A stretch of DNA of 64,000 nt from Arctopsyche grandis (taxonomy: Eukaryota > Arthropoda > Insecta > Trichoptera > Hydropsychidae), in contig NC_135367.1 in NCBI RefSeq assembly GCF_051622035.1, forward strand, positions 7,910,501-7,974,500, read 5' to 3'. Below, one piece after another: positions 1 to 10,066 of the stretch (within the stretch, counting starts at the first letter, position 1; the number at the start of each line of letters is the position of its first letter). A program made the position numbers and the translations under genes. A model generated the notes under the pieces. That model was not told the DNA's origin and did no database searches. It saw only the letters and a program-made list of their open reading frames with translations.

Positions 1-330
1 ATTTTTGGCTTCTTGAGACTGAGATGAAGACAATGCGCTGTAATAATCTTGTATTTGTATAATGGCATTAGTAAAGCATTTTGAATAAAAGCTTTCTTTA
101 ATTCAAAATGCATCGATATTACTAGATTGCATTTGGTTGTAAATAATTTCTACATGCGGTATTAGTTTGTGAAAAAGTTCTAACCAAAATAAAAAATTGT
201 CATCGTTTAATGTATTCAGTAAATTGGTAGAATCTGTTATTGTTTTATCGGCATTTTCGGAAAAAGATTTAAGGTCTTGAAAATATTGCCTCAACTTCTC
301 TTGATTTTGATACACTTAATTAACAGTTGG
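1..330 (-). pseudogene. hAT-type transposase relic, ZMYM1-like (C-terminal part)
   Basis: On the minus strand, 315 to 103 reads as a 70-residue piece beginning MYQNQEKLRQYF and containing FWLELFHKLIPHVEIIYNQM followed by SSNIDA. The pattern FWL..F...PHV...YNQ.Q..NID is typical of the zinc-finger-MYM-type-1-like hAT transposases found in many animal genomes (family knowledge). Just upstream a TAA breaks the frame, and just downstream the reading shifts by one and continues toward base 1, so this is a decayed fragment running off the window edge. No TIR or zinc finger is visible here. The domain reading is likely, but the exact subfamily is an inference. Confidence 0.6.
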
Positions 331-1500
331 AGCCATGATTCTGTTTCGAAAATAGGTGCAAATATCGCTTTTAAAAAAATTAGTTTGCCAAATAAATTAG
401 AAGAAATAAAACTGTTACAGTGAGGTTTAGAAGGAAGAGTAGAAATGTAGAAAGTGTAAGAGGTGTAGAAGGAAAAACGAAAGCAGAAGAAATGACGAAA
501 AGTGAGAGGTGTCGGGCGCGCGCATACGACGCAAAATACGTATCGTACAGCCGGGAGTGACAGTACGATAGCAAGCTTCTAGCGCGAGCTCCCTCCCCGC
601 GCCCCTCCTTCGCCCACTCGGCATATTCCAACGAAAACCGTACTGCACAAAATCATAAACGATGCCTCACTTTCTGATATTAGTACCGCGATGTATGATC
701 ATTATTGGATGTACCGGTGTGTGGGCGAGCTTAATACACGCTTAAATAATATTGATATTTTCATATAATATACATACATTTATGTATATAATGATATATA
801 ATTTTTCTCAATTTCCTTGGGGGTGCTGCAGTACCGCAGTGCGTATGGACGAGCCGCCACTGTATATATGTACATACAATGCAGCAAATCAATATCAAAA
901 TCCTTGATGATTGAATATATTTTGATAAATTTCTACACTATTGATTTTTAGGGCTGGACCTGATTTTGATGATTTTTTTTTCGTGATTAGCTACAAAATG
1001 AAATTTGATAGATTTTTCTAATAATTTTAAGATGATTGTATTTTATTTTATTTTAAAAGAATTTTTTGCCATAGTGTCTTTACAGTTGCCCAGAACGACA
1101 CAGTGGCTTAACATTTTAATAACAAAAAATTCACATGAAAAAGAAAATAAAAATACACAAAGAAGAAGAAAAAACACGATAATTCAATCTATACCATTTC
1201 GAATCTTTCTTAAACAAATTAAAAGAGATTATTATGCACTTCAACTAACCAAAAAATTTGTACCTTACTGTTTTTCAAACTTACATATGTACATATACCT
1301 GGGAATACATATATTTTATTAGTAACGCCATTTTCATGCGTACTATTTGCTTTGAAGTCACAAATAGTAGCATCGAAAGATAAGTTTATACTAAACAGTT
1401 ATAATCAAATATCAAATAGGGATGCTTTTCGCACAAAAAAATGCTTTGAATACTAATGGTTTATTGTTATTTGAAAAGTATCCATCCAACGCCGATCTTT
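331..1500. other. intergenic, no gene recognised
   Basis: No convincing coding sequence. 500-620 is locally GC-richer (CGCGCGC, CCTCCCCGCGCCCC) than the AT-rich surroundings and could be an old transposon or promoter fragment, but no motif settles it. The open frame at 1005-1322 is low-complexity Lys/Asn/Phe-rich and has no recognisable domain. Confidence 0.4.
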
Positions 1501-1504
1501 GGTT

Positions 1505-1645
1505 ATAACTAGAGGTAGAACCGGAAACGTGCTGTTTATTGTTCAATTGTTGTAAATCCTTTGTAAAAAAGGTTCGGCAAATCTTTAACAATGCATTTAC
1601 AACATTTGAACAATATACAGCCCCCTCAGGGTCCGGGATTTAGTT
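1505..1645. repeat. small inverted-repeat element (MITE-like)
   Basis: 1539-1557 (TTGTTCAATTGTTGTAAAT) and 1595-1613 (ATTTACAACATTTGAACAA) are inverted copies differing at one position, separated by about 37 bases. Outside them GTTATAACTA occurs on both sides (1502 and 1639 regions). This could fold into one hairpin and resembles a short terminal-inverted-repeat relic. No transposase is present. Confidence 0.5.
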
Positions 1646-1879
1646 ATAACTACTATTTTTTTAACTTTATTTCATCTAAAATTAACATAACAAACAATCT
1701 GATTTTTTATTCACACGTAGATTATATATAGAATTAAATTAAGTTAGAATGTTGGAATACGTGGGGCATATTTTGTCGTCTTATGGCCAAATGTCGTTTG
1801 TACACAACTGTGAAAAGTTCTCATGTCTGGTGTATTGTGGCTAATTTTGGAATTGCAAAGAATGCGAAGTGATAATAAT

Positions 1880-2130
1880 TGAGTACTATAATTCGATTTA
1901 CCATAATTCGGGTTCGATTCCCACTAGAGTCTCGTTGTTGGCCACACCTTGGTTTCTCGAGACCGATCGTTTCTTATCAGAATTTTCCAATTTTTTCTTA
2001 TTTTCATTGAAATGGTTCCTGTAAAATTGGCTTTTCCTATCCAATTTTCTATTGCAAACCTTGAGTTATTGTTATATCTCAGGTTTCACCAGATTTCTCT
2101 CCATAGATGTCTCTATGGATGATAATTGAA
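1880..2130 (+). mobile_element. tRNA-derived SINE, copy 1 (diverged head)
   Basis: A Pol III B box is visible as GGGTTCGATTCCC near 1910-1922. It is followed by the SINE body shared with other copies in this window: GATCGTTTCTTATCAGA.TTTTCCAATTT, then GAAATGGTTC, then AAATTGG and a CATAGATGTC motif near 2103-2112. The tRNA-like A box is too diverged to place. The LINE-like 3' hairpin tail is absent, so the copy is 3'-truncated or degraded. Confidence 0.65.
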
Positions 2131-2469
2131 TGTAAAAATTCGTATTATTACATGAAAAATGTTATTGATCGTATTGTTTACGATGTGTGTAATGTCTGAC
2201 CATAGATGTCAGGTATTGTTTCATATAATTTCTTATATATAATTTTTCGAGAATTAATCTGTTTAGCACACTCGCTGCTTTGGAGCAATCTGTGCATTAT
2301 TAATTGAAATAAAATAAAATAAAATAAAAATAATGATTTATTATGGTATGCGAAACAATATCTCTCAAACTCTAATAAAAATAAAAAATAAATAATATTT
2401 AGGATCAAAACTCTTTGCAATCCACAGGCAGGGTTAGATCACTAAATGCATTAAAGAATAAGAATGCCC

Positions 2470-2655
2470 TAAATTAGCAGTACTATAATTCTATTTAACA
2501 TAATTCGGGTTCGATTCCCACTAGAGTATCGTTGTTGGCCACACCTTGGTTTCTCGAGATCGATCGTTTCTTATCAGAATTTTCCAATTTTTCTGATTTT
2601 CATTGAAATGGTTCCTGTAAAGTTGGCTTTTCCTATCCAATTTTCTATTGCTATT
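2470..2655 (+). mobile_element. tRNA-derived SINE, copy 2 (partial)
   Basis: Same body as the copy at 1880: B box GGGTTCGATTCCC near 2508-2520, then CACTAGAGTATCGTTGTTGG, GATCGTTTCTTATCAG and TTTTCCAATTTTTCTGATTT. It stops after the CCAATTTTCTATTGC segment. The two copies lie 600 bp apart in the same orientation and are more like each other than the other SINE copies, suggesting local duplication or a shared subfamily. Confidence 0.6.
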
Positions 2656-3680
2656 TCTATTTCTATAAAACAAAAACATAATAAAAAAATACATATTAAA
2701 AAAAGGTTTTTTCAAAAGCGGACTGCTTAAATTTGTTCATAATTTATTTTAATAAATTTTAAGTCTATTTTATTAGCAATCAGTGATCATTATCTATTTT
2801 ACACATTGTTGTCATTTTTGTTCGTATTTATAATTTCACTTTACATTAACGTAAGTACTTTAGGCATAATAGAAAAAAAGAGCTCCAAAACCTATAATAT
2901 TATACACATAATACTGAATATATATCTAGCGAATCTTCTATCGTACTCAAAAAAAATAATCCAGACCTAAACTAACATTGCGATCGAATATATAGATAAG
3001 TACGACACTGGATATTCCCGGAAACTAGTGGAAACAATAAGAATATAGTATACCGGACGCGCTACAACACAACGGTGATAATATCGTTCGCAAACCCGAC
3101 TATATATTATTGAGGGTGGCTATAGGCACGATTATTGGCCACCCTTTGTATTTATTAACTCGGAAAGACCACCGCCGTCGTAAATTATGCGTGTGCGCTA
3201 CTATTTCGATTTATTGCCAGTTTTTTTAGTTTTTATTTTGTGCACTTTTTATCGAAACTCATTATGCATAAACCAACATCGGAATAACCACCCCCATACC
3301 CTGCGTATTACGTTTATGTACGTACGCATGTGGAAATTCTGGAAAAATGGTAAAACTGAATACATGATTGGGTATTTTTTCATACGAAAAATATTCTGCG
3401 TCGTGCGTGCCGGACGATCTCGCCACACACAACATCTGATAGAAATCTAAGTGAGTACATATGTACATATGTATAGGTATATATGTATGTATGTATGTAT
3501 GTCCAAACGAGAATATTCAGAGCGATGCTTCTCAAAGTTTAGTGTTTGATAAGCTGGAATTTTAAATTGATTTTATTTATTGTAAGGATTCGTTAGTCGA
3601 TTGTGTTAGTAATGGTCGATTGTGATTTTTAACCTATTTATATACCCAAGATTGTGAAACTTCTAATTTTTATTTTATTA
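2656..3680. other. intergenic, no gene recognised
   Basis: AT-rich DNA with a ATGTATGTATGTATGT microsatellite near 3485-3502 and a somewhat GC-richer stretch at 3050-3430. The overlapping open frames on both strands at 3187-3468 have no recognisable domain. Confidence 0.4.
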
Positions 3681-3686
3681 TTATAT

Positions 3687-4061
3687 TGTAGCGTATGCTA
3701 AAAGGAGCGGCCGTTATAATTTGGTTTTCGAGGATTATCTCCAGGCTTAAGTGTTATCGGCTATCAATAAAGACCGCCAAATGGACTTAGTGGTCGGTAG
3801 CGGCACCCAGCCACTTCCCGCTAGAGTTCTCAGAACTGACAGAGCGAGACCGTGGGACTGCATATCTGTAATGTGACTATAGCAATAGGTAAACAAACTA
3901 AGATGCACTGAGCGACCTTCGCTTTCTAAGCAGGTACTTAGGCCATACCAAGGCATTCTGGATGGAGCACTGGCGGTGCGTGGACCTCCTAAATCACCCA
4001 ATAAATGCTGTGAAGCGACTTTGGCCTTTTATTTGGATCCTCCACCCACCCCTGCGCAACA
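3687..4061 (+). mobile_element. solo LTR, gypsy-like family A (copy 1)
   Basis: A 375-bp unit starts with TG (TGTAGCGTATGC) and ends with CA (CCACCCCTGCGCAACA). It is flanked by a 4-bp direct repeat ATAT at 3683-3686 and 4062-4065. The 3' half (AATAAATGCTGTGAAGCGAC, then GGATCCTCCACCCACCCC) matches the LTRs at 39352, 47734 and the nested minus-strand copy ending at 42334. It contains AATAAA as an expected polyadenylation signal. TG..CA ends plus a 4-bp ATAT duplication fit a Ty3/gypsy-class LTR, as in the Drosophila 17.6/297 group (known preference). No internal gag-pol remains, so it is a solo LTR. Confidence 0.8.
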
Positions 4062-4384
4062 ATATTATACATAGATACACAAAAATTAATATATTATAAT
4101 AATAAAAATAACAAATTAATGATCAATGTGACCTGACAGGTTGCCCCAATGCGTCACACCAGTCTCCCAAAAAAAAAGAACAAAGATACAAGAACAGTAA
4201 TAAATTAGAAACCATTCATCTCATTCAAATAGACTCGTGTTGAATCTCATGAAACTGATCAGTTCATTAAAATGACAATCAAACATGTCCAAATGCTCAT
4301 CTATCACATTATGGAACCAAGTCTTTACAAGACTTTACAACAGTCTTTACAAGAGACGAGTTTATATACATAGTTTGAGGTGCT

Positions 4385-4545
4385 TGTAGGTTGCCAAATT
4401 TTGTGCACGGACTTTTGACCGAATGGACACTTGACCGACGGACGCTTGGTTGATTGGACATTTAGCCGAACGGACATTAGGCCGACGGTCGTTTGACCGA
4501 ATGGGTGTTTGGTTGATTGAAATTTTAATTGCTCTAATTTCTTTA
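4385..4545. repeat. degenerate tandem repeat, about 19-20 bp unit
   Basis: A run of units of the form GACCGAATGGACACTT, GACCGACGGACGCTT, GCCGAACGGACATTAG, GACCGAATGGGTGTTT. The period is about 19-20 bases with many substitutions. It directly precedes the RTE tail at 4545. Confidence 0.6.
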
Positions 4546-4612
4546 TAAACAGCAGTGGATGGCGCATGGTTCTATATGATGATGATGATGATGATGACAA
4601 AAGAGATAAATA
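4545..4612 (+). mobile_element. RTE-clade LINE 3' end fragment
   Basis: The sequence AGCAGTGGATGGCGCATGG followed by a (TGA)n run (ATGATGATGATGATGATGA) matches the last bases and trinucleotide tail of the RTE LINE at 34523-36508 (there on the minus strand). Only the final tens of bases remain. Confidence 0.6.
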
Positions 4613-5300
4613 AAATGGCGTTGCAGTTGATTAATTATTTAAATTATAATGTTTGATTTGTTTAAAATATAAATAAAACAAAATTCAATGACGCACACAT
4701 ACTCTTGTTAGATGTCACCAGCTCATTGAGTGCCTTAAATATCGTTTTTATCGTTTACTATTTACTACATACAAATTTTATTTTTTAATTAATTTCGTAT
4801 TTTGATCGATTTTGAAAAAAAAATCTAAAATTTATTATATGAAAATTAATAATTGTGTATCAAAATTATGTAAAACTCACTAAAAATAGAAAGATTATTC
4901 AGAAACGGTACTATTTATCTGTCAACATTTTGAGTAAATTTATGGTCGACTTATCGAGATTATTTCTTGCTTACTGGCAATAAATTACTACAGACTATTC
5001 GCAGACTAGTCTGGTTGATATAATTTTAACTAGACTGAATCTCATTGTATATGGTATATGCTATCTGCTAGTTTAAAATATAACTTTATGAATATAATGG
5101 CAAATTGTCTGAAATATTAGTGTTTAGTTTAATGATTCGTACAAATTATTTGATTTATGTTTCAACTAGTTGTGCAATCGGTTGATTTAATATTATTAGA
5201 TCTTTCGGATTTTTCAATAACTTTTTTTATACATTTAATAATTCAACTTATAGTCAACACATTTTTTTGTTTGTCCTTCATTATCTGTAGTCTCTCAGTA
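4613..5300. other. AT-rich intergenic, nothing recognised
   Basis: Low-complexity AT-rich DNA without a supportable gene or repeat family. It may include the degraded 5' end of the LINE that follows. Confidence 0.35.
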
Positions 5301-5879
5301 AATTTTTACCGTACAATTTGAAAACTGAATATGGCGAAAGAGTTATTAGTTTGACTATATGTAGTTATAATATTTATTTCTCGATCTTCTCGAAGTATTG
5401 TATCGTTACTACAACTACGATCTATAAAAAAAAATCCAAAAAAAATTATTGTTAAATACGTTCCTAGAGATGTACCCGACGACAGAATTATGAAAATTTT
5501 GATAGAAGACTTCGGAACTGACGTCTCTAATAACATTAAATTCAGTCACCTAGCGGGTTCTCGGGAAGGGCCCACCTGCCACAGAGTGTATTCCACTTCG
5601 CCAGCACTCCGAAAAAAACTTGTAAACCAAGGAAGATGCTTCATAGACTGGAATTCGTGCAGGATCGATGACTACATTAGCGTGCTTAAATGCCCACGCT
5701 GCTGCAACTTCGGGCACTCTATAAAACTAGTGTTGGACCCGTTGATTTCAACGGGTGGTTTCGAAAAGGAATTGAAACTCGAATAAAAATAAAGTTAAAG
5801 ATATTAAATCGACTGGTTTCGGAAAGAAATTGATGCACGAATTACGAAGTGATTACGAATTACGAACTACGTTTTGTGC

Positions 5880-6265
5880 ATCGCCGACCTCCTGACGCCT
5901 TTGCCCCCGATGCCTCCGTCGCTCCGGGGCCTTCGGCCCCAGCGCCGCCGACGCCTCCGGCGCCCCCGACGCCTTCGGCACCCCGGGGGCTTCGCCCCCA
6001 GCGCCGCCGACGCCTCCGGCGCCCCCAGCACCCCCGATGCCTTCGGCACCCCGGGGGCTTCGCCCCCAGCGCCGCCGACGCCTCCGGCGCCCCCAGCCCC
6101 CCCGATGCCTTCGGCACCCCGGGGGCTTCGCCCCCAGCGTCCCCGATGCCTTCGGCATCCCGTGGGCTTCGCCCCCAGCGCCGCCGACGCCTCCGGCGCC
6201 CCCAGCGCCCCGATGCCTTTGGCACCCCGGGGGCTTCGCCCCCAGCGCCGCCAGCGCCCCCGGCA
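5880..6265. repeat. GC-rich hairpin-dense repeat block (locus 1)
   Basis: About 385 bp of repeated units with TTC/TTCG-capped palindromes such as GGGGCCTTCGGCCCC and GGGGGCTTCGCCCCC, interleaved with GCGCCGCCGACGCCTCCGGC. The major unit is about 57-60 bp. The absence of stops in several frames on both strands reflects base composition and repeat length, not coding. Compare the blocks at 16290-16375 and 48820-51240. Confidence 0.8.
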
Positions 6266-6665
6266 ATGAAAAAACTGAAAAAATGAAAAAAATGAAAAAC
6301 TGAAAAAATGAAAAAAATGAAAAAACTGAAAAAATGAAAAAAATGAAAAAAATGAAAAAACTGAAAAAATGAAAAAAATGAAAAAACTGAAAAAATGAAA
6401 AAAATGAAAAAACTGAAAAAATGAAAAAAATGAAAAAAATGAAAAAACTGAAAAAATGAAAAAAATGAAAAAACTGAAAAAATGAAAAAAATGAAAAAAA
6501 TGAAAAAACTGAAAAAATGAAAAAAATGAAAAAACTGAAAAAATGAAAAAAATGAAAAAAATGAAAAAACTGAAAAAATGAAAAAAATGAAAAAACTGAA
6601 AAAATGAAAAAAATGAAAAAACTGAAAAAATGAAAAAAATTAAAAAACTGAAAAATATGAAAAAA
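6265..6665. repeat. A-rich minisatellite (TGAAAAAACTGAAAAAA)n
   Basis: Tandem units of CTGAAAAAATGAAAAAAATGAAAAAA with variants of about 18 and 26 bp, about 400 bp in all. On the other strand this gives a Phe/Ile/Ser-rich pseudo-frame that should not be called a gene. It adjoins the GC-rich block and belongs to the same insert. Confidence 0.85.
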
Positions 6666-6957
6666 AAAAAAAATTTGTTCCCCATACTGGTTGATGGTTG
6701 ATCGTCCGTCACATACAAATATACAAATATATTTAGCGACAGTCCGTTTTTATATATAGTATATTGCAAAGAGGAAAAACCAAATTGTTCTCACTGTGCT
6801 TCTTCTGGTCATCTAGTTTCAAATTGTCCATCTACATCGAACCCGCCCAAATGCTTCAATTGTACTATAACTAACAAACCCAGCAATCATATGACAAGAA
6901 TCAACCAGTGCCCTGAACTTAAAAACCAGCTCACCATTATGATCAATAAAACGGATT

Positions 6958-9822
6958 ATGGCTACTAACATCAATAGAAATAACTTCTACATTAATGCTT
7001 ATCTTGAAATTAAAATTATGTATACGAATATCTCCTCAATAATTCCCAAATTCAGTGAGTTTCAACTTTACATAATTAATATCAATCCCGATATAATATT
7101 AATAAGTGAATCGTGGCTAAATAATAACATACCTGACAGTGTCGTAGAAATTCCTAATTTTGCTATTTATAGATCCGATAGGGAAGATAGAAGAGGAGGA
7201 GGTGTTTGCATTTATGTAAAAATTTCTTCTAATAATCCATGTATTGTGGTTGAAAGATTTTTACCATCCAATATCTCAATATCAGGCATCGAACACTTGT
7301 GGTTAAAGGTTTGTTTTAACTGCTGCGAATTTATCTTAGCGTGTATTTATAGACCTCCCACTTCCACATTTGAGGAAGACATCAAACTTTTCAACGTCAT
7401 CGCCAATGAAGGATGTAAAAGCTGTCCAACGCTGATTTTTGGAGACTTCAACTTTCCTACCATTAACTGGAAGTTTCTCAGCCCAGTTGGTCTTTCCGGC
7501 TCTGCAGCTGAGTTTCTTGATTGCATCGCAAATTCAGGACTAAATCAACTGGTAGACTTCCCTACTCGTTTTCGAGGATGTAATCGACCATCGACATTGG
7601 ACCTAGTTTTCTCAAACTCCCACAATTTCTTATCATCGATTCTCTCTGACTCCCCAATTGGTCTAAGTGATCATATTATAATTAACTCTCTGATTCAATG
7701 GTGTGATCGATCCCAATGTAAACCTCAAACTGATCCTTTCTTAAAGCGTAACTTTAAATTAGCCGACTATGAGAAATTGAATGATTTTTTTATAGACAGC
7801 GATTGGTCATTTTTAGAACTCGAAATTAATATTCATTCTAAGTGGGATTCTTTTTATCATATTATAAATGCTGGCATACAAAAATTTGTTCCTTTCCTTA
7901 AACCATTCAAATCCAAATGTAAACCGTGGATCAATAAACCTATATTGATTCTGATTAAAGAAAAACGGAAACTTTGGAACATTTATGCTAAACATAAAAC
8001 CCATGAGGGTTATGCTAATTATAGAAAACTTAATAATGAAGTCACTAAACAAATAAGAAACTCAAAGCGTGATTTTGAACTTTCAATCGCTTCTGGCGAT
8101 TGCAAAGTTTTCTTTAAATACTTAAACTCTAACCTAAAATCTAAAATTGTAGTTTCCACAATCATGAATGAAAAAAAGGAGCTTATTACGGATCCCCTCT
8201 TAATAGCCAACACTTTTGCTAAGGCCTTTAGCAACTCATTCATCAAAGAAGACTCTACAAATCTGCCGATGCTTCCTAACTTGTCCCGAAATTCAACAGT
8301 AATTAATAATATAATGTTTTCCGAAAAAGTCGTTGCAGAGGTTTTACACAACCTTGGAGACAACTCCGCCCCTGGTAATGATAACTTACCTTCACTTTTT
8401 TTTAAAAAAACTGCTCTATCCATATCTCGTCCCCTCTTTAAACTCTTCAATCATTCCTTTATATCTTCCTTTATACCCAACGAATGGAAAACTTCTAACA
8501 TTATTCCTATCTACAAAAAGGGAAACAAATTAGAAGCCACTAATTATCGTCCTATCAGTCTTTCACCCATTTTGCTAAAATGTTTTGAAAAAATCATCGC
8601 CTCTCAACTGACTAAATTTCTTGAGTCTTGTAACCTTTTATCTAAATACCAGCATGGTTTTATAAAAGGCCGATCAGTACTGAGTAACCTTTTAACCGTG
8701 CACAATGATTGGTCTCTCCTTCTTAATAATAATATACCCGTAGATGTCGTCTATCTTGACTTCGAAAAAGCCTTTGATAGAGTTCCTATCGATCGGCTTT
8801 TACTAAAAATCGAGCATATAGGTGTGAGAGGAAGGCTACTTGACTGGATCAGAGTGTTTTTAAAGTCTAGATACTTCTCGGTGAGGATTGGATCCTGCTC
8901 TTCAGAATCTCATCCCGTCCTTAGTGGTGTTCCCCAAGGCTCTGTTTTAGGGCCAATTCTTTTTTTAATTTTTATTAATGATATAGCAAATGACCTCACT
9001 TGTAAATATTCTATTTTCGCTGACGACATTAAACTTTATTGTCCTGCCAACTCAGATGGCAGAAATTCCCTTCAAAGCGATTTGGACACAATTGTCACGT
9101 GGTCTAAAACTTGGCTTTTAACTTTAAATGTTAAGAAATGCTCTGTTCTCCACCTAGGAAATAATAACCCAAATCTTTCCTACAAAATAAACAGCCTTTT
9201 CCTGAATTGCGTCCAATACCAATTAGACCTAGGTATCATCACCACTTGCGACCTAAAATGGTCCGCTCATATAAATCATATTGTCAACAAAACTTACTCA
9301 TTTTTGTATGTTATAAAGTGGGTATTCAATTTTCTAAATTTAACTATTTTAACAAAAATATATAAAACTTTCATCAGACCTAGACTTGAATACGCTTTTT
9401 GCATATGGAATCCTCATTTTAAAAAGGATATTACATGTATTGAAAGGGTTCAAAGGAGAATTTCAAAGATTCCTTCTGAACTCAAATCACTTTCTTATAA
9501 TGAAAGATTGAAAATAATGAATCTCACTACATTGGAGACGAGAAGATCTAGAGGTGACTTAATCGAAGTCTATAAAATTCTTAATAATCACTATAATTGT
9601 CATATGTCTAATGTTATTTCATTCAACATAAACACTCACCTCAGAGGTCACACGCTTAGACTCCAAAAAGATAAATCTAATAAATTGATCAGAGATACAT
9701 TCTTTTCTAACAGAGTGGTTTCAGTTTGGAATAGTCTTCCCAACGATTTAGTAACCTCTATTAATATTAATATTTTTAAGAATAAACTTGATACTTTTTT
9801 TAAAACCAAAGGATTTTTGTGA
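6958..9822 (+). CDS. LINE ORF2: AP endonuclease - reverse transcriptase
   Basis: A 954-residue open frame encodes the enzyme that nicks the target and copies the LINE RNA. The N-terminal apurinic-type endonuclease spans about residues 20-245, with ISESW (catalytic Glu near 51), GDFNFP (162-167) and SDH (237-239). The reverse transcriptase follows with NYRPISL, HGFIKGRS, LDFEKAFD (near 600), GVPQGSVLGPILF (near 657) and the active-site FADD (near 687). The C-terminal domain ends with SNRVVSVWNSLP, as in Jockey/CR1-like elements. The length is normal for a complete ORF2. The start ATG lies 11 bases upstream of the ORF1 stop, so translation likely depends on termination-reinitiation or the overlap. 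No frameshift or stop was seen. It is a mobile-element protein, not a host gene. Confidence 0.93.
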   Translation: MATNINRNNFYINAYLEIKIMYTNISSIIPKFSEFQLYIININPDIILISESWLNNNIPDSVVEIPNFAIYRSDREDRRGGGVCIYVKISSNNPCIVVERFLPSNISISGIEHLWLKVCFNCCEFILACIYRPPTSTFEEDIKLFNVIANEGCKSCPTLIFGDFNFPTINWKFLSPVGLSGSAAEFLDCIANSGLNQLVDFPTRFRGCNRPSTLDLVFSNSHNFLSSILSDSPIGLSDHIIINSLIQWCDRSQCKPQTDPFLKRNFKLADYEKLNDFFIDSDWSFLELEINIHSKWDSFYHIINAGIQKFVPFLKPFKSKCKPWINKPILILIKEKRKLWNIYAKHKTHEGYANYRKLNNEVTKQIRNSKRDFELSIASGDCKVFFKYLNSNLKSKIVVSTIMNEKKELITDPLLIANTFAKAFSNSFIKEDSTNLPMLPNLSRNSTVINNIMFSEKVVAEVLHNLGDNSAPGNDNLPSLFFKKTALSISRPLFKLFNHSFISSFIPNEWKTSNIIPIYKKGNKLEATNYRPISLSPILLKCFEKIIASQLTKFLESCNLLSKYQHGFIKGRSVLSNLLTVHNDWSLLLNNNIPVDVVYLDFEKAFDRVPIDRLLLKIEHIGVRGRLLDWIRVFLKSRYFSVRIGSCSSESHPVLSGVPQGSVLGPILFLIFINDIANDLTCKYSIFADDIKLYCPANSDGRNSLQSDLDTIVTWSKTWLLTLNVKKCSVLHLGNNNPNLSYKINSLFLNCVQYQLDLGIITTCDLKWSAHINHIVNKTYSFLYVIKWVFNFLNLTILTKIYKTFIRPRLEYAFCIWNPHFKKDITCIERVQRRISKIPSELKSLSYNERLKIMNLTTLETRRSRGDLIEVYKILNNHYNCHMSNVISFNINTHLRGHTLRLQKDKSNKLIRDTFFSNRVVSVWNSLPNDLVTSININIFKNKLDTFFKTKGFL

Positions 9823-9999
9823 TTCTTCTTTCCCATAATCATATTTCTGTATTTTTATCTTTTTTTGTTTATTTATTTTATATTTTTTTTTTCTTCTCTT
9901 ATTTTATTTTATTTTAATATTGTTTTTTTTTTAATGTATTTTAATTTTTCTCATTGTTTTATTGCATATATGTATAATTTGTAAAATTATGTTTATTCA

Positions 10000-10066
10000 A
10001 ACCCCTTGGGCCTATCGGCTTTGCCGCCTCCCCCAAGTATATTAAATAAATAAATAAATAAAAATA
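10000..10066 (+). repeat. LINE 3' stem-loop and TAAA tail
   Basis: CCCCTTGGGCC and CCTCCCCCAAG flank a short loop with GGCTTTGCC, giving a terminal stem-loop. It is followed by TAAATAAATAAATAAA. This is the probable reverse-transcriptase recognition end of the LINE. Confidence 0.65.

Larger units (their letters stand above)
5729..6764 (+). mobile_element. GC-rich nested element inserted in LINE ORF1
   Basis: The insert begins at TAGTGTTG and carries CCCGTTGATTTCAACGG (itself a short inverted repeat) and TGGTTTCGAAAAGGAATT. The same head occurs at 48236-48282. It is followed by a C+G-dense block (5880-6265), then a (TGAAAAAA)n-like minisatellite (6265-6660). It ends near TCCGTTTTTATATATAGTA, resembling the TTTTTATATATATAGATT end of the element at 17565-18365. 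The insertion splits a CCHC knuckle. No long coding sequence is present, so it is non-autonomous. Class is unknown, and the exact borders and target duplication cannot be fixed by eye. Confidence 0.6.
5355..6968 (+). pseudogene. LINE ORF1 (gag-like zinc-knuckle protein), split by an insertion
   Basis: The frame is open from 5355. It reads VKYVPRDVPDDRIMKILIED near 5451-5510, a pattern typical of the domain preceding the knuckles in arthropod LINE ORF1 proteins. It then reaches LKCPRCCNFGH near 5688-5720, the first half of a CCHC knuckle. After about 1 kb of inserted DNA the same protein resumes near 6765 with CSHCASSGHLVSNC (6785-6826), a perfect C-X2-C-X4-H-X4-C knuckle, then CFNC, and stops with TAA at 6966-6968. 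That stop overlaps the ORF2 start by 11 bases. ORF1 proteins of this kind bind the element RNA. The first knuckle loses its last Cys at the insertion, so the copy is broken. No clear initiating ATG upstream of 5490 was found. Confidence 0.75.
5300..10066 (+). mobile_element. Jockey-superfamily LINE, nearly full length
   Basis: A non-LTR retrotransposon with ORF1 (5355 to 6968, interrupted), an intact ORF2 (6958-9822), a 3' UTR with a stem-loop near 10003-10037 (CTTGGG pairing with CCCAAG), and a TAAATAAATAAATAAA tail ending near 10066. The 5' border is uncertain because the ORF1 start is degraded. ORF2 is open over 954 codons, so this copy is young or was recently active. ORF1 is split by a roughly 1-kb GC-rich insertion, which would prevent autonomous retrotransposition. 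Clade placement (Jockey/CR1-like) comes from domain order and motif style, not from a tree. Confidence 0.85.

Noticed and set aside
1005-1322. 105-codon frame
   Set aside because: Low-complexity AT-rich translation without homologous features or splice context.
5849-6769. Pro/Ala/Arg-rich and Phe-rich frames of 90-300 codons
   Set aside because: They arise from the GC-palindrome block and the (TGAAAAAA)n minisatellite of the insert; several frames overlap on both strands.
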